Below, one piece after another: positions 62,962-64,000 of a stretch of DNA of 64,000 nucleotides. The notes under the pieces were generated by a model, which had not been told where the DNA came from, ran no database searches, and saw only the letters and a program-made list of their open reading frames with translations. Position 1 is the first letter of the stretch, and every line of letters starts with the position of its first letter. Location of the stretch: the NCBI GenBank assembly GCA_049323655.1, contig JBMONO010000013.1, positions 43,429 through 107,428 of the forward strand, read 5' to 3'. The stretch is from DB1 sp049323655 (lineage in GTDB: Bacteria > Desulfobacterota > Desulfobulbia > Desulfobulbales > SURF-16). The position numbers and the translations under genes were made by a program.

Positions 62962-63813
62962 TCACAGACGCCAGAGGGCCAGCGCCTCCCGGTAAACCAG
63001 CGAACGGGAAAGATTGAGATCAGAAGCGACTTTTTTGACAGCATCTTTCATACTGAGCTCGGAGTTATCCCGGTACCAGCACAACAGTTCCGCCAAGTCG
63101 TCCGGCAACGTCGCTGCCGGTGCATTTGCCGGAGAAATGACAATGACACATTCCCCTTTTACCGTGTCCCGCATGGCCAGGGAACGGATTACCTCGGAAA
63201 GGAGCCCGGAGAGCGCCTCCTCATGAAGCTTCGTGACTTCCCGGGCAACAAAGATGCTCCGATCGCCAAGGATATCATAACAATCAGACAAGGACTGGAT
63301 GAGGCGGCGGGGTGCCTCATAAAAAACGAGAAGATGTTCGAGCTGGGCAACAGAGGCGAGAAACTTTCGGCGCTGGCCCTGCCGGCTCGGCAAAAAGGCA
63401 AAAAAGGAGACAGCGCTGGCAGAGAGACCGGAGATGCTGAGTGCCGCGGTGAGGGCGGAAGGCCCGGGTACCGGGTGGACCGCTATGCCATGTTCACGGC
63501 ATTTGGCGACCAGGAATGTTCCGGGGTCGGAAATCGCGGGGGTACCGGCGTCGGAGACCAGAGCCGCACACCGACCGGCCAGAAGGTCGAGGATTATCCG
63601 TTCCGAGCTGACCGCCTCATTGTCCTTGTAACAGGAAACAAGCGGTTTTCTGATGTTGAAATGGCTTAAGAGCTTGCGGGTATGGCGGGTATCCTCGGCG
63701 ACAATGAAATCAACCTCCCCCAGGATGCGGACGGCCCGGATGGTGATATCCTCGAGATTGCCGATCGGGGTGGCAACGACATAGAGTATCCCTTTTCTTT
63801 CCGAATCCACCAT
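62962..63813 (-). CDS. rsmI: 16S rRNA 2'-O-ribose C1402 methyltransferase RsmI
   Basis: The 283 residues show the tetrapyrrole-methylase fold of RsmI: LYVVATPIGNLEDITIRAVRIL, VAEDTRHTRKLLSHF, LVSDAGTPAISDPG, VPGPSALTAALSISGL and VFYEAPRRLIQSL. ATG 63813 is preferred over 63888, which lies in the rRNA terminator region. It ends with a short basic C-terminal HTH-like tail (DLNLSRSLVYREAL). Confidence 0.95.
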   Translation of the reverse strand: MVDSERKGILYVVATPIGNLEDITIRAVRILGEVDFIVAEDTRHTRKLLSHFNIRKPLVSCYKDNEAVSSERIILDLLAGRCAALVSDAGTPAISDPGTFLVAKCREHGIAVHPVPGPSALTAALSISGLSASAVSFFAFLPSRQGQRRKFLASVAQLEHLLVFYEAPRRLIQSLSDCYDILGDRSIFVAREVTKLHEEALSGLLSEVIRSLAMRDTVKGECVIVISPANAPAATLPDDLAELLCWYRDNSELSMKDAVKKVASDLNLSRSLVYREALALWRL

Positions 63814-63864
63814 ATGTCCTCGTCTGTGAACCACTCCTGGCCGGATACTGGCACAAACAAAAAA

Positions 63865-63897
63865 AAGGCCCGGATGATCGGAGATCATGCGGGCCTT
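63865..63897 (-). terminator. Rho-independent terminator of the rRNA operon
   Basis: AAGGCCCGGATGATC and GATCATGCGGGCCTT form a 15-bp stem with one mismatch and a three-base loop. On the minus strand it is followed by a long T-run and lies just after the 5S gene. Confidence 0.85.
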
Positions 63898-63909
63898 GGA
63901 AAAAGAATT

Positions 63910-64000
<91 letters not shown>

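Overview
The window looks like a chromosomal segment of a GC-rich, flagellated, Gram-negative anaerobe of the Desulfobacterota, probably Desulfobulbales-like. That placement is inferred from gene content: a two-subunit class I fumarase, a CooC-type ATPase, sigma-54-controlled flagellar genes, and RNase G next to a TIGR03960-type radical SAM protein. No marker comparison could be run. Almost every gene is housekeeping or motility, and most lie on the minus strand.

Layout. 1-4990 (+): a FecR-domain protein cut by the window start, a CHASE2 adenylate/guanylate cyclase, and two small lipoprotein-like genes. 5008-11873 (-): a PhnD-like/GAF/HD-GYP signalling protein and a hybrid histidine kinase with two solute-binding domains. 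12002-18659 (-): an operon of TPR lipoprotein, lipoprotein, radical SAM protein and RNase G. 18959-26093 (-): the ffh-rpsP-khpA-rimM-trmD-methyltransferase-rplS-rnhB-yraN-pdxA block plus a P-loop protein. 26250-30702 (-): fabD, lspA and ileS. 30999-31757 (+): a lone cooC-like gene. 31834-44202 (-): the flagellar block flgB-flgC-fliE-fliF-fliG-fliH-fliI-fliJ-motE-fliK-flgD-flgE, with sigma-54 promoters before flgB and fliK. 44541-49123 (-): two sigma-54 activators around an exported TPR protein. 49304-54049 (+): ftsE-ftsX-envC-ctpA. 54217-58666 (-): panB, motA, motB, a PilZ protein and both fumarase subunits. 59067-62787 (-): rlmE-yebC-ruvC-ruvA-ruvB. 62962-64000 (-): rsmI, a strong terminator and the 3' part of a 5S rRNA gene.

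The least ordinary content is intergenic. I find seven short non-coding elements that appear to form three families: four copies of about 135 bp, one of 157 bp and two of about 100 bp. They share an end resembling TGATGGTCTCGYAAAAAG. Four of the seven are flanked by identical 4-base direct repeats (AAGA, TTTT, AAAT, ACTG), as expected for MITE-like elements moved by a transposase not encoded here. One copy lies in the leader between a sigma-54 promoter and flgB. Two provide the stop codon of the neighbouring gene, and two sit side by side at the same AAAT target.

No CRISPR array, tRNA gene, prophage, complete insertion sequence or recognisable defence system was seen.
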